64,000 nucleotides of DNA from Anthopleura xanthogrammica. Taxonomy: Eukaryota; Cnidaria; Anthozoa; Actiniaria; Actiniidae. The notes under the pieces were generated by a model, which ran no database searches, had not been told where the DNA came from, and saw nothing but the letters and a program-made list of their open reading frames with translations. A program made the translations under genes and the position numbers. This document shows, in pieces, positions 9,590 to 21,763 of the stretch (position 1 is the first letter of the stretch; every line of letters starts with the position of its first letter). Where the stretch lies: positions 750,834 to 814,833 of the forward strand of contig OZ025220.1 in the NCBI GenBank assembly GCA_964019055.1, in the 5' to 3' direction.

Positions 9590-10755
9590 GCTCAAGTTTT
9601 GAGTCAGTATCCTTTACCCTATTCTGAGTAATTTTTACTCACACATTTGAGTAGGATTTAAGTACCCAAACTTGAGTAAAAAGTACTCAAAATGTTGGGT
9701 AGATGTTACTCATAATAAATAGTTATATATACTCAATATAAAGAGTTGCTGTGAATGCATTGAATTACTAAGTATTTTTTGTAGTATAGTCTCGGCTGCG
9801 GCTTAACTGGTTGTAATTTTTATCCTTGACGTGCAGGATAAACTTAAAAAAATAATTAATAATATCAAAAAAATATATATATAATAAATGCTAATGAAGA
9901 GAGAAGTAACATTTTTTGATTATTGAATTTTGTCTAGAAAAAAAAAAAAAACCTCTGTTCGTACATGAATTTTTTTTTGTGTGAATTTTTTTGAATCATG
10001 AGACTTCGTTTATCAAACTTGAAACTTGGATTTGCTTTGGAACAGTTAGAAATCAACTCAAATGTTTTCTCACGGAACTTATCGTGGGATATTTGAATGA
10101 CCTCGTTTTTTCTCGTTCGAGCTTCACAGTAAGAAAAGGAAAAAATAAATGTATAAAAAAACAAAACAGGAAATACGAAAACAAATGCAGTACGGTTTTG
10201 AACACCACCCTATAGCTTCCTATAGAAATCATCATTGAGTTTAATGACCCCCTAAAACGTACAAATAGAATGGGGTCAATGCCAAGTCCTTTGTTTGTCA
10301 TTTGTGCTGGAATTAATTGATTTATATTAAATAACACGGCATGAAAATTGAAATATCACTAAATAACATCTAATAATTTAATAGCGAATTCGATTCCCTC
10401 TCGGCATCACATGCGAGTGAATTTTTTTTCGTTTGTGTCGTTTCCTTGATTTGAGGGTTGTTAATGTTATTTAGGTGCTCCAGAGTCTTCCTTCCGCAAA
10501 ACACTGATAACACGCTAAAATTCGATTTGATCTGTGAGTTAGCCATGCCTTGACTTAGATCAACCCAGAGGTTGTTTCAGTGTTCTATCTGTGAGTTAGC
10601 CATGCCCTGACTTAGATCAACCCACAGGTTGTTCTTAGGGTTCGATCTGTGAGTTAGCCATGCCCTGACTTGGATCAGCCCAGAGTAGTGTTTGATTGCG
10701 TCTGAGATTATTAAATCCCTAAGATCTCTCAAGCGGTAAATGTATAATAATTTCT
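9590..10755. repeat. Right inverted end of the 6.8-kb unit
   Basis: Reverse complement of 3930-4880 with an extra block of about 190 bp (10365-10545), which includes GCGAATTCGATTCCC and GTGCTCCAGAGTCTTCC. Three 57-bp minisatellite units in reverse orientation lie at about 10535-10690. Short frames here and in the left end (for example 4129-4482) are repeat sequence, not genes. Confidence 0.75.
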
Positions 10756-11299
10756 AAAGGCACAGACATTGCATTTTTTTAGATTATTGAGGATTGCCCA
10801 GGATAAGAACTCAAACTTTCTAGAGACGACATGAAGTCTTGTTTTAAGGAGTTAAGCTATGACTCGCTAGGACTCCGATCTACGCGTAAATTTGTGCCGT
10901 GTCTGAGTCTACCTCTATGGTATGCAGAAAGTTTCCAGTCGTTTGGTAGTTCATAAAACCTTAATCAATCACATCAGATCAATAATTTACACATTATTAT
11001 TGGAATGTTATGTAATTTTTTTGCCAAATTTCGTGATTTACGAGCGAAAGTTGATGAAAACGGCCTGTAATTTACAGAGAATGTATGTGACTCTTGTCTG
11101 AGTCACGGCAGGGAGCCATATATCCGTGACGCAATAGTCGCGCTGCGCTATTCCGTTGTTAACTCGTTGATTAATGCAACTGGGATTCTAAAATCGCCAA
11201 GTCTCTTGAACGACCTTAATTGAACATATTCGTAGAATGAAATCACTAAACCCGTGAAACAGATTTTAGACTAATACAGAATTAAGAGGAAATACCATA

Positions 11300-11371
11300 T
11301 GCCCTTGGCAGGACTCGAACCCACGGTTTCGGTATACTAGTCCGACGTGTTAACCACTACACTACAAGGAC
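11300..11371 (-). tRNA. tRNA-like gene, predicted anticodon AGT (second hairpin)
   Basis: Sequence identical to the copy at 545-616: intact 7-bp acceptor stem, D stem, T loop and both pol III internal boxes. Same caveats about identity and function. Confidence 0.5.
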
Positions 11372-11436
11372 CAACCACGCTGGTTACGCAGTTGCCACAT
11401 ATACAACATTGTCTGGCTGCGTAACCAGCGTGGTTG

Positions 11437-11508
11437 GTCCTTGTAGTGTAGTGGTTAACACGTCGGACTAGTATATCGAAACCATGGGTTCGAGTCCTGC
11501 CAAGGGCA
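11437..11508 (+). tRNA. tRNA-like gene, inverted partner (second hairpin)
   Basis: Sequence identical to the copy at 682-753, including its A.C mismatch in the T stem. Forms the right arm of the hairpin with 11300-11371. Confidence 0.45.
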
Positions 11509-12328
11509 TATGGTATTTTTTTCTTAATTCTTTAGACTAATACACTTTAATTAGTAAACCTTAATTCAATTGTTTTCTTTTGTTTCTATTTGACTATTAC
11601 ACTTTAACAATAACTTTTTATTTCACAGGTTCATGTTTGATTAGAGGTTTAGTTTGAGCGACTTTTTCTATATCAACTTTTTTATCGAAATTTCTTACTA
11701 AATTCCAAACCAAAAAAACGAGCAAATCTATACCGCTTTCGTGGAGCCTTCAACGTAAATTCGTTTCTTTTTCTTTGAGAATTAATGTTACTGAACATCC
11801 AAATCATGCACCTTTCATGTGTGACTTATTTCGATTACTATAAACAGTGTACCAATCGCATATATCTGAAATCAAGAATCAATGTAGTTTTCTATCTGCT
11901 TTCCTTTTCTGTCGAAGCTTTTAATATAAGCTCAGTTAGATAGATATATAACACGGCGATCTAAGAATGATCTTAGGCGAACAAACAATACTACGGGGGG
12001 AAAGACAAAACAAACTAGATTAATTGCATGGATATGTGCAAACTTTGCTAAAATAACAATGTTATTGATATCGATCGACAATATAACTTTCAAAAGGAAA
12101 CAACGCATAAGGAGCTTTACGGGACCTTTCTTTAATTTTTGCAAAATCTAAGTTAAGTTCAGAGAGAAACATCAATCTATATAATTCAAATAAATTAACA
12201 AAGATACCGTACCACAACAGTAATTAAATATTATTTTTAATCCTAACCGTACAAATGCATGCAGATGTCTTCCTTGAATGATTTTCCTGACTATAAACAA
12301 AACGTTTATTCTGAACTCTATTACTATT

Positions 12329-12385
<57 letters not shown>

Positions 12386-12476
12386 GTGGTTTAGTTCAAC
12401 TTTTGTCTGACTTGACTTTTTACAGAAGATTGCGGAAATATATGGCATAATTTCTAAGCAAAATTCTTAATTTCCC

Positions 12477-12516
<40 letters not shown>

Positions 12517-13344
12517 TAATTTCTTTTCGTTTCTCTTATCTCCTGGTTCTTATCCTCTGGCTTCTCTGTCTTATTTCCTTGTCTTCTTCTTTTTCTCTTT
12601 CTCTCTGTCCTTTTTCCCTTAATTCAGTCCTGTTTGGCTTCTCACGTCATTGCCCCACGTCATTAATATGGAGCCTGTAGCGACACTTCTTAACACTACA
12701 AAACTCATGACTTTATTTATATAAGTTTGGTTTGGTTCACATATCCTCGTGATTTTTTTATGCTCAATTAGTGATTATTTTCAGTATACAATTTGCAAGA
12801 GTATTACAATGCGAATCGAAAAATCATAGCCACTTAGAAATATTTCAGAAATGGTTTATTGTTCGTTGAACAATCAGAAACTACTTTCTAACTCCAAGAA
12901 GTTTATCTGACTACAAATCAGTCAAACTTCTTGCAGTTAAAAAAATTGTTTCAGATCGCTCAACAAATGATTTTTCGATTCGCACTGTAATTTCATTACA
13001 ATCAGCTCGAATAGTAATTACATTATTTTCATTTCTACTGCTACCTTAACAGACAGAGCGGAAAGTAGGAGGTCTCACCTATCATAGCCTCCTGCGCAGC
13101 CGCTGTGAGGCGTTTCCGGTTTGCGTCATTCCCCCACTAGCGTCTGCTCCAACTGGAACAACATTCCTTTCTACATTGTTTTCTATAAGTCAATCAAATC
13201 GCTAGGTGATATGCAATTTTTTATTTTGAGTAGCCGTTGCTGTTGATAGTGTTAGTGAAGTCGCTAAACCTGTGAGATAATAATTGCTAGATTGTCAAAT
13301 ACAAGATATTAGGGTCTACTAAAGTGTGTAAGTCTAATATATAT

Positions 13345-13905
13345 TTCACTGGTTTAGTGATTTAACTCTAACCGAAGGAATTAGTGATTTAAACTCTGTA
13401 AACGAGAGTAGACTTCTCGGAATGCGGTGTGTTTAGTATTCATAAAAGTACTCGTGAAAACCTCAAATATATTAACATTGAGTCCTACATTATATTGTAG
13501 GATAAGGGACACAAATTAGCAATTCAATACCATTCCTGTGTGATTACAATCATATATTTGCAATATTTATCAGATGAGCATAAAGCCTTCAAGAATTCCT
13601 ATAGACCCCTTTGACGCTCAGTCTGAAATTATAAAACAAAAGAATTTCAATCTCCTGAGAATTGGAAACCTGTAGTTTTGTGCACCAAATGGAGTTGCAT
13701 TCCTGCATTCCAACGTACTGCAAGGGGTCTATAGTTCTCAGATCGACCATTATCCAATAACTACTTGTTAGGAATCCTCAGAATCCTCGGTAGCTTTGTT
13801 TGTTGTGCTAGTTTTCACTATTGTCTTGGTATTCTCAAAAGAGTTTTCACATTTGAATATGAAAAGAGATTTTGAAAAGGAGTACATGGTAGTTTAGGTA
13901 CATGA
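13345..13905. repeat. Core segment in inverted orientation (orientation B)
   Basis: The reverse complement of about 2553-3160 with scattered substitutions. It includes the MITE copy b at 13600-13733. Outside it, on the right, the expected second arm is absent and unrelated sequence begins near 13906. Confidence 0.7.
13600..13733. mobile_element. TAGACCCC-type MITE, copy b
   Basis: Palindrome bounded by TATAGACCCC and GGGGTCTATA, in the same relative place within the core segment as copy a. So it was already present before the core was duplicated or flipped. Confidence 0.7.
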
Positions 13906-14238
13906 AGCGTCATGAAGGTAGGAGTCTATTAAAAAGTCCTAAAATATAACAGCGTGTATACGAAACCATGACGCAATGCTAACATATAAACATTCCTATA
14001 TCTCTATATCTTAAGGAGATTTTTTTTTTTACCAGTGAGGGGGTACCAATAGCATTCAATATAACTATGATAACACGTAGGTTTGATTGACATATTCCAG
14101 TAAGGACTCACCTTAAAATAAGCCAAATAAACTACTGAATTCACTAAAGGGCAGTGTCTTTCTTGACAAGCATCTTAACAAGTACAACTCGTTTGATTCA
14201 AGTTGGTCTACAAATAATCCTCAGTTAGAGAAACCAAG

Positions 14239-17200
14239 ATGAAGCTTCTGATTGTAACACTTTGCGTTCTTGCTGCTTTTATTGGTAAGTAGTCATTAAG
14301 ATCTAATAATTAAATAACGAATTCGATTCCCAGTTTCGGTATCACATACGAGTAGAGTTTGTTGGAACTCTTCTATGATTTAAGAGGTTTTCTCCGGATT
14401 TCCCAGTTTTCCTCCCTCCTTAAAACCAAACATGCTAAATTCGAATTCAATCTGTGAGTTAGCCGTGCCCTGACATAGATCAGCCAAGAGGTTGTTTCAG
14501 GATTCCATCTGTGAGTTAGCCATGCCCTGATTTAGATCAGCCCAGAGCTTGTTGCAGGGTTCTAACTGTGAGTTAGCCATGTCCTGACTTAGATCAGCCC
14601 AGAGGTTGTTTCAGGGTTCGATCTGTGGGTTAGCCGTGCCCTGACTTAGATCAGCTTAGTGTTTGTTTCAGGGTTCTATCTGTGAGTTACCCATGCCCTG
14701 ACTTAGATTAGCCCAGAGGTTGTTTCAGGGTTCTATCTGTGAGTTAGCCATGCCCTGACTTAGATCAGCCTAGAGGTTGTTTCAGGGTTCAATCTGTGAG
14801 TTAGCGATGCCCTGACTTAGATTAGCCCAGAGGTTGTTTCAGGGTTCGATCTGTGAGCTACCCATGCCCTGACTTAGATCAGCCCCGAGGTTGTTTCAGG
14901 GTGCTATCGATAACATTTGAAGGTTTGAAAGATAAATACTAGATATTAATAATACATTTTATTAGACTGGATGTTTTTCCACCAGTGTTTACTTGTTAAC
15001 AAAAATAAGAAATCAACTTTGAAGTTTTCTTACTTGGAATAAGAACTTAGACTTCCCTTAATTATCTTAGAGACGACACGAAATCTTATTGAAGGAATTA
15101 AACTAGGACCTACTAGCAGAACGTAACTTTATTTATTTTTTATTTATTTTTTAAATCGAACCATTCTCTTGAACGATCTTCCTTAACCAATTTGTATTGG
15201 CAATATTTATCAGATGAGCATTAAGCCTACCACAATTCCAATAGACCCCTTCTATGTGACGTCAAAACAGCTCAATTTGGAGGATAAAACAAAAGAATTT
15301 CAATCTCCTGAGAATTGGAACCTATTGTTTTGTTTTGTCCTGGAATTCTAAAATCTCCAAAACTGATCTTTCGAGCGACATTTCTTGACCGTATAGCCCC
15401 GGCTGAGGCTTACCTGGTTACAATTCTTATGCTGGACGTGCATGATAAATTTACCAAATAATTTATAATATAAAAAAATATATATAATAAATGCTAATGA
15501 TTAGATAACCAATTTTTTTATTTGATTAATGAGGATTGCCTAGAAAAAAAAACCTCTCTTTTCGTATATGAACTTTTTTGTGTGAATTTTTTTGAATCAT
15601 GAGACTTCGTTTATCAAACTTGAAACTTGGATCTGCTTTGGAACAGTTGAAAATCAACTCAAATGTTTTCCCACGGAACTTATCGTGGGATATTTGAATG
15701 ACCTCTTTTTTTCTCGTTCGAGCCTCACAGTAAGAAAAGGAAAAAATAAATACATAAAAAAATCAAAACAGGAAATACGAAAACAAATGCAGTACTGTTT
15801 TGAACACCACCCTATAGCTTCCTATAGAAATAATCATTGAGTTTAATGACCCCCTAAAACGTACAAATAGAATGGGGTCAATGCCAAGTCCTTTGTTTGT
15901 CATTTGTGCTGAAAATAATTTAATGAAATATCACTAAATAACATCTAATAATTTAATAGCGAATTCGATTCCCTCTCGGCATCACATGCGAGTGAAATTT
16001 TGTTGTGTCGTTTCCTTGATTTGAGGGTTGTTAATGTTCTTTAGGTGCTCCAGAGTCTTCCTTCCGCAAAACACTGATAACACGCTAAAATTCGATTTGA
16101 TCTGTGAGTTAGCCATGCCTTGACTTAGATCAGCCCAGAGGTTGTTTCAGGGTTCTATCTGTGAGTTAGCCATGCCTTGACTTAGATCAGCTCAGAGGTT
16201 GTTTGAGGGGTTCCATCGATGAGTTAGCCGTGCCCTGACTTGGATCGGCCAAGAGTAGTGTTTGATTGTGCTTGAGATTCTTAAATCCCTAAGATCTCTT
16301 AAACGGTTATAAATATATAATATAATTGCTAAATTAATGAATATTAGATATAACTTAGATGACTTGGCATGGGTTGAAGCAGCTGTTCAAGGCCAAACTT
16401 GGCATTTTTTTAAAATTATTGAGGATTGCCTAGGATAAGAATTCAAACTTTCCTTAATTATCTTAGAGACGACATGAGTTAAACCAGGACTCGCTAGAAG
16501 AACGTAGTTTTATTGTTATTGTTTATGTTCAAATTATTTACATACATTTAGATAGAGCTGTAACCCCGATCTATGCGTAAATTTTCACATTATTTTCGGA
16601 ATTTAAAGTAAATTTGCGCCCAATTTCGCGATTTACGAGCATTTTAAATATTAGTATCTAGTTAGTTTTTGTATCTATTCTCATTTCGATAATCTTTAAA
16701 TTATCTCGCGTTCTCATCCTATGGTAAATATTGTTTTGTATTTTAATCAGTATTAATTAGAGACATATTATTATTTATTATTGTTATTATTTCTACTGCG
16801 AGCATGACAGACAGAGCAGATAAAAGGAGGTCTGACCTATCGAGGAGGACAATAGAATTGAGGTCGATGCTCGAGGCTTTCGAACAAAAGCCAATGTGCA
16901 TCAAAGCTCACAAAAGCAGTAATGTGTGAGCAGAATTAGCCGGGTTTTTGCGCCTGAAATCATTTGCATGTCGGTGAACCGGAAGTCAATCCGATTGGTC
17001 CGTAGTATCATAGGAAGGGACGTCATCATTACAAAATAGGAAGCGACATCAAGTTCCGTGACGCTTAACCGGAAGTCAATCTGATTAATCCACGCGATTC
17101 TGACGTCACAACTCATTTGCATTGCGCCTGAAATAGCCGGAAATGGTCAGTCTTACTATACTCTTTGCTTTTCAATAGTTCTTAGTCTTTGAAAAAGCAA

Positions 17201-20200
17201 AGGCAAAAGAAACTGAATTTGGTGTGACTTGAACGCACAACCTACTGATCTGGACTAGGGTATTAGGACAATACGATTAAAAACAACGACTACTGACTTC
17301 AAGACCAATTATTATTTTTTATTCATTCAACATTTTGATTTATTTGCGAAAAATCGAGCCTTTAAGAATACTAATTAACTAAAAATTAAACAGTCTCTTT
17401 TCATGCGATGACAGAAAAGCGTTTCGGTTAAGTGATTGCTTACATTATAATTAATAAGACCTTTGACCATAAGGCATCTACACATTGTGAGTCTCGGGAG
17501 GATTTTGCTGCGTTGGAATCTTTTGCTTTACAAACAGCTTATTCAACAAGGATCTTCGACGATGTATGGCTGCCTCGGTGGCTTCCTCCCACCCATAGCC
17601 TTCCATTTCTATAAGGTTTTGTCTCGTTTCCATAGCTTTTCTAAAAATTGAATTTTTTCTTAGTTGATGTATCCACTTCAGTTTTTCAAAGATTACGTCT
17701 TTTAGCTCCTTTCTGTCCTTTTTTGTCATTTCTGCTGGAATTGATTTGAATGAAATAACACGGCATAACGTAAAATGAAATATCAATGAATAATATTTAT
17801 AATTTATTGTGATTTATATTGGCGGCTAGTTGGGACAAAATAGACAGGGCCGTAGCAGGGGGAGGGGCCAGGGGTGCCCGTGGCCCACCATAAATTCGGA
17901 TGTACTGTATATTGAACACTGCAAATTTTGGGTCTGTTACTAACACATAGGGCGTTTCAGGATATAACTGGTGATGCCGTTCTTGGGAGTTCATTCTTTC
18001 ATGCGTAAATACTTTGAAAAAAATATTGATCGAATTATTAGAGAGTTTGAGCATTGAACCCAATCTTATTGTCCACTTGATGGATCAGACCTTTTTTTTT
18101 TTCATGAACCTTTCCAAAGAAATCATTACCAATAGCCACCTTTACCTTCGATTGCGAATTGACTATTTCAGACCACATAAAATTCCTTTGAGAAATGTTC
18201 TTTTATTAATCATAGTGGAAATCGATTTTATGGTAAAACTAGTCACGAAATATGGAACGACGTTTCGGTGTTCATCTAACACTATTATCAAGCTCAAAAT
18301 GACAATGATATATATCATGTTGTAACTTTATGTAATATTTAAAAATGTGTGTGAATAAATAAAAGTCTAAATAAAAAGTCTAAAATATAGAAGATGTCCG
18401 AGTTGACAATGAAATATGAATGCGTTTACCCCATAAGGTTGTTCAGATAAATAGTTTAGCCTTGATTGAGTCGGTTTGTACGTTGAGCAATGGCTTTTGT
18501 TCTCTAATTAACAGCATCTCGTAGATTAAACAGTCCAGTTTTGTTTGGCATTTCTTGAGAACTCTAAAGTGTGGTAAAATATTTCCAGCATCCAAGTCGT
18601 GCTCTACTTGGAGGTGTCGGCTTATCACAGACTTCTTGTGTTCATCAATTCGCTGATGAAGATGTCGGCGGGTGTATGCTATATAGCTCGCATTGCACAA
18701 GCCACATCCACATTTGTATACGACGGATTGTTGATTGATTAAAGACAACTTTTCTTCAGTAGTCTTAAGATCGCTTTCAACTGATATTCTTGCTGGTAAA
18801 CACTAGTCTGATATCTTTAGAGATTTTTTTTAAATTTAGGTCGCTATTTAGTGGAAATCATTCTTTAAAAACAAACTTTTATTATTGCGGAGAGTTTGAA
18901 TACCTCCCTCCCACTCGTATTCGTATGGTGCCTATTGCTGACGTTAGAACGCCTATATTCGTCTTTTTCCTTTACTGCAGGTGAGCCTACCACAGCAAAA
19001 TCTTGCTTAGGTATCCCTCATACTACCACACCTGAGGCTACCACACCTGAGACTACCACACTTGAGACTACCACACCTGAGACTACCACACCTGAGACTA
19101 CCACACCTGAGGCTAACACACCTGAGACTACCACACCTGAGGCTACCACACCTGAGACTACCACACCTGAGACTACCACACCTGAGACTACCACACCTGA
19201 GGCTACCACACCTAAGACTACCATACCTGAGACTACCACACCTGAAACTACCACACCTGAGGCTACCACACCTGAGAATACCACAGCTGAGACTACCACA
19301 CCTGAGACTACCATACCTGAGACTATCACACCTGAGACTACCACACCTGAAACTACCACACCTGAGACTACCACACCTGAGACTATCACACCTGAACCAA
19401 TCACACCTGAGCCTCTCACACCTGAACCAATCACATCTGAGACTACCACACCTGAGACTACCACACCTGACCCAATCACACCTGAACCAATCACACCTGA
19501 GCCTCTCACACCTGAACCAATCACACCTGAGACTACCATACCTGAGACTATCACAGCTGAACCAATCACACCTGAGACTACCACACCTGAGACTACCACA
19601 CCTGAACCAATCACACCTGAGACTACCATACCTGAGACTATCACAGCTGAACCAATCACACCTGAGACTACCACACCTGAGACTATCACACCTGAACCAA
19701 TCACACCTGAGACTACCACACCTGAACCAATCACACCTGAGACTACCACGCCTGAACCAATCACACCTGAGACTACCACACCTGAACCAATCACACCAGA
19801 GACTCTCACACCTGAACCAATCACACCTGAGACTACCACACCTGAGAATATAACACCTGAACCAATCACACCTGAGCCTCTCACACCTGAACCAATCACA
19901 CCTGAGCCTCCCACACCTGAACCAATCACACCTGAGCCTCTCACACCTGAACCAATCACACCTGAGCCTCTCACACCTGAACCAATCACACCTGAGCCTC
20001 TCACACCTGAACCAATCACACCTAAGCCTCTCACACCTGAACCAATCACACCTGAGACTACCATACCTGAGACTACCAAACCTGAGACTACCACACCTGA
20101 CACTACCACACCTGAACCAATCACACCTGAGACTACCACGCCTGAACCAATCACACCTGAGACTACCACACCTGAACCAATCACACCTGAGACTCTCACA

Positions 20201-21690
20201 CCTGAACCAATCACACCTGAGACTACCACACCTGAGACTACCACACCTGAACCAATCACACTACCTGAGACAACCACACCTGAACCAATCACACCTGAGA
20301 CTCTCACACCTGAACCAATCACACCTGAGACTACCATATCTGAGACTATCACACCTGAACCAATCACACCTGAGCCTCTCACACCTGAACCAATCACACC
20401 TGAGCCTCTCACACCTGAACCAATCACACCTGAGCCTCTCACACCTGAACCAATCACACCTGAGCCTCTCACACCTGAACCAATCACACCTGAGCCTCTC
20501 ACACCTGAACCAATCACACCTGAGCCTCTCACACCTGAACCAATCACACCTGAGCCTCTCACACCTGAACCAATCACACCTGAGCCTCTCACACCTGAAC
20601 CAATCACACCTGAGCCTCTCACACCTGAACCAATCACACCTGAGCCTCTCACACCTGAACCAATCACACCTGAGACTACCATATCTGAGACTCTCACACC
20701 TGAACCAATCACACCTGAGTCTCTCACACCTGAACCAATCACACCTGAGACTACCACACCTGAGACTACCACACCTGAACCAATCACACCTGACACTCTC
20801 ACACCTGAACCAATCACACCTGAGACTACCATACCTGAGACTACCAAACCTGAGACTATCACACCTGAACCAATCACACCTGAGACTACCACACCTGAGA
20901 CTACCACACCTGAGACTACCACACCTGAACCAATCACACTACCTGAGACTACCACACCTGAACCAATCACACCTGAGACTCTCACACCTGAACCAATCAC
21001 ACCTGGGACTACCATACCTGAGACTACCAAACCTGAGACTATCACACCTGAACCAATCACACCTGAGACTACCCCAACTGAGACTATCACACCTGAACCA
21101 ATCACACCTGAGACGACCCCAACTGAGACTTTCACACCTGAACCAATCACACCTGAGACTACCACACCTGAGACTATCACACCTGAACCAATCACACCTG
21201 AGACTACCACAACTGAGACTACCACACCTGAGACTACCACACCTGAGACTACCACACCTGAGACTACCACACCTGAGTCCACCACACCTGAGACTACCAC
21301 ACCTGAGTCCACCACACCTGAGACTACCACACCTGAGACTACCACACCTGAGACTACCACACCTGAGACTACCATACCTGAGACTACCACACTTGAGACT
21401 ACCACAGGTGAGCGTACCACAACTGAGTCTAACCGCACCTTAGCCTACCACAGGTAGGGCGACGGGTTTCGTATGTGCAGGGTCTGATGCAAAGGATCTC
21501 AGAAAATAGGTTTCGCTTGTTTGCGTTGGATCCCGCACATGCGGAATTTGACGCCTAAACCGGGCCTAACTTCCGTGTCTCTAAGAGGGGTGAAATACAT
21601 CGTATCATATTTTTTTATCTTTATTTTATCACATTATATTTTAGCTATCGGATCTTATATAATTGAGTGTGTTCATTTATTTTCATTCTT

Positions 21691-21763
<73 letters not shown>

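Larger units (their letters stand above)
3930..10755. mobile_element. Large inverted-repeat unit with ~1-kb ends enclosing three coding remnants
   Basis: Left end 3930-4880 is the reverse complement of right end 9590-10755; the left end lacks about 190 bp present at 10365-10545. Each end includes 57-bp minisatellite units, an AATAACTAGTTA-type AT-rich stretch, and a block containing the word GGGTAGATGTTACTC in one orientation or the other. Between the ends lie a zinc-finger gene (+), a palindromic MITE, a PC4-like fragment (-), a galactosyltransferase gene (+) and a LINE tail. A third copy of one end sits at 15395-16310, so the ends are a dispersed family. Whether the whole 6.8 kb ever moved as a unit is unproven. 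Confidence 0.6.
10756..13298 (+). repeat. Near-identical direct duplicate of 1-2552
   Basis: Starts at the same base as the window (offset 10755). It follows copy 1 through both tRNA-like genes, the ATT runs and the terminal hairpin to the end of the left arm. Net length difference is 9 bp, explained by ATT repeat number. Similarity stops at 13298, where the neighbouring core segment is inverted. Confidence 0.9.

Noticed and set aside
17220..17275. Possible tRNA on the minus strand near GACTTGAACGCACAACC
   Set aside because: The acceptor stem does not pair and the B box is mutated; at most a tRNA relic.
18896..18980. Upstream extension of the repeat exon as its own start
   Set aside because: The frame opens on TTG, not ATG, and a strong pyrimidine-rich acceptor lies at 18980; the phase-matched signal exon at 14239 is a better start.
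19018..21438. 806-codon frame on the minus strand (Val/Ser/Gly-rich)
   Set aside because: Mirror of the plus-strand TPE-repeat exon. The plus strand has the splice sites, signal exon and GPI-type tail; the minus frame has none.
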